Below the pieces are notes generated by a model. That model searched no databases and had not been told where the DNA came from. It saw only the letters and a program-made list of their open reading frames with translations. From JBBATK01 sp040398805 (lineage in GTDB: Bacteria > Bacteroidota > Ignavibacteria > Kapaibacteriales > NICIL-2): DNA of 64,000 nucleotides. The position numbers and the translations under genes were made by a program. The stretch lies in assembly GCA_040398805.1 (NCBI GenBank), contig JBBATK010000001.1, positions 558,001 to 622,000 on the forward strand, written 5' to 3'. Position 1 is the stretch's first letter, and every line of letters starts with the position of its first letter. Shown here piece after piece: positions 61,778-64,000 of the stretch.

Positions 61778-63085
61778 ATGCAGATCTATAAGTTCGGCGG
61801 ATCCATACTCCATGATTCCAAGGACTTGGAATCTTTGTGTGACACCCTTCTCCGTGCCGGATCCGAGAAGGTCGTCGTGGTGCTCTCCGCCTTGGGTTCG
61901 TTCACTCGCGACCTGGATTCTGCCTCACTCATCGCGGCGACCGGGGCACTGGAGGATGCATGCGCCAAAGTGCAGGAGAACCGGCGTCGCACGCATGACC
62001 TTGCTGTCGCCATCCTCCGCGAGCAACCTTCATTACAGTCATTCCTCGAAAAGGATGCCGAGCTGGACGAGCGGTGTACGAACATACTTCGCGGCATCAG
62101 CATCACCCGTCAGCGTACTGCGCGTGTCGGCCACATGATCCGTGCCCTTGGTGAGGACTGGGCTGTGGCCCTCATCTCCGCCGTCATGCTCGAACGAGGC
62201 ATCGATCACGCCGTCGTCGATGCTCGCAGCGTCGTTCGCACGCATTCCATCCATGGGGATATCCGGCCGGACATCCTCTCCACCACCGCCGCGGTGCGAT
62301 CGGTCCTCCTGCCTGAGCTTCGCCGTCACGACCGCTTGGTCATTCAGGGCTATGTCGCCTCCGACGAGCACGGCGAAACCTCCACCATGGGTAGCGAGAG
62401 CTCGAACCTCACGGCAGCACTGCTCGGCAAGATCCTCGAGGCGGACGGTGTCACGGTATTCAGCGACGTTGCCGGTATCATGTCCATCGACCCTGATCTT
62501 TGCTCCGATGCGCGCGTCATGGATCGTTTGGATTACGCTTCAGCGCATCGTCTGGCGGTTCACGGCATGAAGATCCTCTATCCTACCATGATACCGTTGC
62601 TGGCCGAATCCTCCATCCCCCTTGTCGTTCGTTCATTGCACGACACCACGGCACCGGGGACGGTGATTCATGATACGCATGGTTCCCTTCCTTTGCGCTG
62701 TGTCATCTGTCAGTATCCTGTTCATTCCACGCAACGGAACCTTCCTCTGTTCGAGCGCGAAACATCGTCGCTACGGACGGACGGTACGGAAGCGAATCCC
62801 CTGCTTCAGGTTCGTGCCGCATCGGGTTCCATCGAAATCCTCAGCGCTCATCAGCATGAGGCACACGACCGTGAGACGACCCCTGACTCCGGTTTCGTGA
62901 CGGTGTTTCACGAAGGCATTGCCACAGCGGCGATCCTGTCGGCAGCGGCTGCGTTCATGACGCGGCAGGATGGTTCGCGTATGGGCACGTGGACCGTCGC
63001 TGCGGACATCACCTGTATGAGTGTTCCCCGCGCACTGACCGTGCCCCTGGCTTCATTGATGCATGCGGCGATCCTTCCTTCCTGA
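61778..63085 (+). CDS. Aspartate kinase family protein
   Basis: Amino-acid kinase of 435 residues, first step of the aspartate pathway (lysine, threonine, methionine, DAP). The opening QIYKFGGSILHDS is the ATP/substrate loop, HAVVDARSVV and VIQGYVASDEHGETSTMG follow, and GKILEADGVTVFSDVAGIMSIDPD is the aspartokinase core. The usual TTLGRGGSDYTA is replaced by STMGSESSNLTA, a variant of the nucleotide loop. The C-terminal ~130 residues do not show a clear pair of ACT domains. I start at the ATG at 61778, with GGAG seven bases upstream; the ATG at 61772 overlaps the permease stop but is too near that site. Homology to homoserine dehydrogenase is absent, so it is monofunctional. Confidence 0.85.
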   Translation: MQIYKFGGSILHDSKDLESLCDTLLRAGSEKVVVVLSALGSFTRDLDSASLIAATGALEDACAKVQENRRRTHDLAVAILREQPSLQSFLEKDAELDERCTNILRGISITRQRTARVGHMIRALGEDWAVALISAVMLERGIDHAVVDARSVVRTHSIHGDIRPDILSTTAAVRSVLLPELRRHDRLVIQGYVASDEHGETSTMGSESSNLTAALLGKILEADGVTVFSDVAGIMSIDPDLCSDARVMDRLDYASAHRLAVHGMKILYPTMIPLLAESSIPLVVRSLHDTTAPGTVIHDTHGSLPLRCVICQYPVHSTQRNLPLFERETSSLRTDGTEANPLLQVRAASGSIEILSAHQHEAHDRETTPDSGFVTVFHEGIATAAILSAAAAFMTRQDGSRMGTWTVAADITCMSVPRALTVPLASLMHAAILPS

Positions 63086-63105
63086 CATTTCACAAAACAG
63101 GAACG

Positions 63106-63141
63106 CAAAAAAAAAGCCGCCTCGATATCGAGGCGGCTTTT
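63106..63141 (-). terminator. Bidirectional terminator between aspartokinase and Spy-like lipoprotein
   Basis: A 26-base perfect palindrome (63114-63139, AAGCCGCCTCGAT / ATCGAGGCGGCTT) has T-tracts on both sides: nine T on the minus strand, and a shorter TTTT on the plus strand. It ends the minus-strand lipoprotein gene strongly and perhaps the aspartokinase operon too. Confidence 0.85.
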
Positions 63142-63164
63142 CGACGTACGGAACGCCCGGGAAC

Positions 63165-63995
63165 TTACTTGATGGGACGCTTGCCGGCGCAGGGATCGCC
63201 ACCGTTGAGCCACAGATTCCACTTGATGAGCTGCTCAGGTGTGAGCATCGCACCGATCTTGGCATATAGGTCGTCCTGAATGGCCTTCATACTCGCTTGG
63301 TATGCATCCATTGCTGCCTTACGGTCCGCAGCCGAGGAAGCGAGTTCGGCACGAAGTTGCGTGCGTGCTGCTTCCATTTGAGCGCGAAGGTCTTTCGACT
63401 CGGTTTCGAACTGAGCGCGAAGGTCGGCAAGCTGCGTCTTGGCATCCTCACGTGTGATGGCACCGGATTTCACCTGAGCCATGATGTCCGACGACATCTG
63501 ACGATACCTGGTCTGCATCTCTTTCAAGCTCGCTTGCACATCTTTCGTCGCTTGACGATAGGCAGCCATGGCAGCGCTGTCTTTGGAACGAATCGGAGCC
63601 ATAGCGTTGCGATAGGCGTCGTTGGCCGCGCGGCTTGCAAGACCTGCTTGCTCCATCAAGAGCTTCAGTTGGACCATCTGCGCGGAGTCCAGACCAAGGC
63701 AATCGATCGGCAGACGACGCATTCTCGTCTTGCGGGGGTCGATAGGACCGCCGCCACGCTTACTCGTGTCGCGGATGGTCGTGTCCTTACCCGAATCGCC
63801 TCCGCCACGCGGCGGATCGAGGGCGACGACATCGGAATTGTCATTCAGTCCCGGAACAGCAAAGTCCGGTGCAACAAGACCGTTGCTGGCGCCGACCATG
63901 GGTACGGCATCGTTGGATGATGAGACCGGACCGTTGGAGCTCGAACTGCAGCTTTGCATGATCAAGCCAAGGCCGAACACACCGACAAGCGCCAT
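63165..63995 (-). CDS. Spy/LTxxQ-type lipoprotein (5' end likely beyond window)
   Basis: Exported protein, at least 276 residues. A hydrophobic segment ends in a lipobox-like LIMQSC, followed by Ser-rich linker sequence and a Pro/Gly-rich region (PPRGGGDSGKD). The C-terminal ~180 residues form long charged helices (residues ~125-255) between two Spy-like hallmarks, LGLDSAQMVQLK and MLTPEQLIKWNLW. This resembles the periplasmic chaperone/stress proteins of the Spy-CpxP group. The ATG at 63995 lies five bases from the window edge and lacks a basic n-region, so the true start is probably outside. It is the only gene facing the edge. Confidence 0.75.
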   Translation of the reverse strand: MALVGVFGLGLIMQSCSSSSNGPVSSSNDAVPMVGASNGLVAPDFAVPGLNDNSDVVALDPPRGGGDSGKDTTIRDTSKRGGGPIDPRKTRMRRLPIDCLGLDSAQMVQLKLLMEQAGLASRAANDAYRNAMAPIRSKDSAAMAAYRQATKDVQASLKEMQTRYRQMSSDIMAQVKSGAITREDAKTQLADLRAQFETESKDLRAQMEAARTQLRAELASSAADRKAAMDAYQASMKAIQDDLYAKIGAMLTPEQLIKWNLWLNGGDPCAGKRPIK

Positions 63996-64000
63996 TCCTG

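Noticed and set aside
1..64000. tRNA or rRNA genes, CRISPR arrays, IS elements or prophage genes
   Set aside because: None seen. I checked intergenic regions by eye for tRNA-like stems and repeated spacers and found only the terminators and inverted repeats listed.

Overview
The window is a stretch of bacterial chromosome, apparently moderately GC-rich, packed with about 51 protein genes on both strands. It reads as core genome, not a mobile island: I see no insertion sequence, prophage, CRISPR array, tRNA or rRNA. Several features point to the Bacteroidota/Chlorobiota/Ignavibacteria side of bacteria (Kapabacteria-like is my best guess, not proven). These are an atpA...atpG block with no atpD/atpC after it, a PorX-type PglZ response regulator, a secreted Ig-repeat protein with a type IX secretion (T9SS) style C-terminus, heptose LPS chemistry, OmpA-type double-domain proteins, weak or absent Shine-Dalgarno sequences on many genes, and promoter-like TTTG-n20-TAnnTTTG elements.

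Layout. 1-3280: F1 ATPase alpha (5' cut by the window edge) and gamma, with the LPS heptose epimerase hldD between them. 3463-9937: a Tat-type Rieske lipoprotein, an M3 oligopeptidase interrupted by an artefactual assembly gap, a NarL-type regulator, an FkbM methyltransferase, an FAD oxidoreductase and a SpoU methyltransferase. 9982-12674: an M20 amidohydrolase and dapF (both cut by a second gap), then an inositol-phosphatase family gene. 12816-15651: an export pair (SLBB polysaccharide-export protein and Wzz-like chain-length protein). 15787-17336: a small alarmone-hydrolase-like HD protein with a PhnD-like binding protein. 17487-20210: sucC and lpdA. 20359-25482: MFS, processive glycosyltransferase, MATE, nth and ferredoxin. 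25593-29830: TPR histidine kinase, thioesterase and the divergent PorX-like regulator. 29899-36215: tsaE, aminotransferase, ccmC-like, pgk, rhomboid and ispG. 36456-47502: two paralogous barrel/double-OmpA proteins, photolyase, nadE, another NarL-type regulator, a GlcD-type oxidase (third gap) and a clpB that stops after its first ATPase domain. 47669-50704: nine-repeat Ig protein. 51070-57961: gyrB, hutU, a DUF971 protein, comF and an M24 peptidase. 58002-63995: a CoA-transferase, a tiny Lys/Ala-rich secreted protein, ccmB, an APC permease, an aspartokinase and a Spy-like lipoprotein cut by the right edge.

How genes work together: envelope functions dominate (LPS heptose, polysaccharide export, OmpA anchors, T9SS cargo and its likely regulator PorX, cytochrome c maturation), beside central metabolism (ATP synthase, TCA enzymes, pgk, nadE, ispG) and lysine/diaminopimelate synthesis (dapF, aspartokinase).

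The three runs of exactly 100 N are placeholders. The first (4282-4381) is flanked by an identical 55-bp sequence on both sides, and collapsing it restores an intact gene. The most notable biology is the truncated ClpB, the hldD insertion in the atp cluster, the double-OmpA paralogues, and the TPR kinase/PorX neighbourhood. I did not find a clearly new defence or mobile system.
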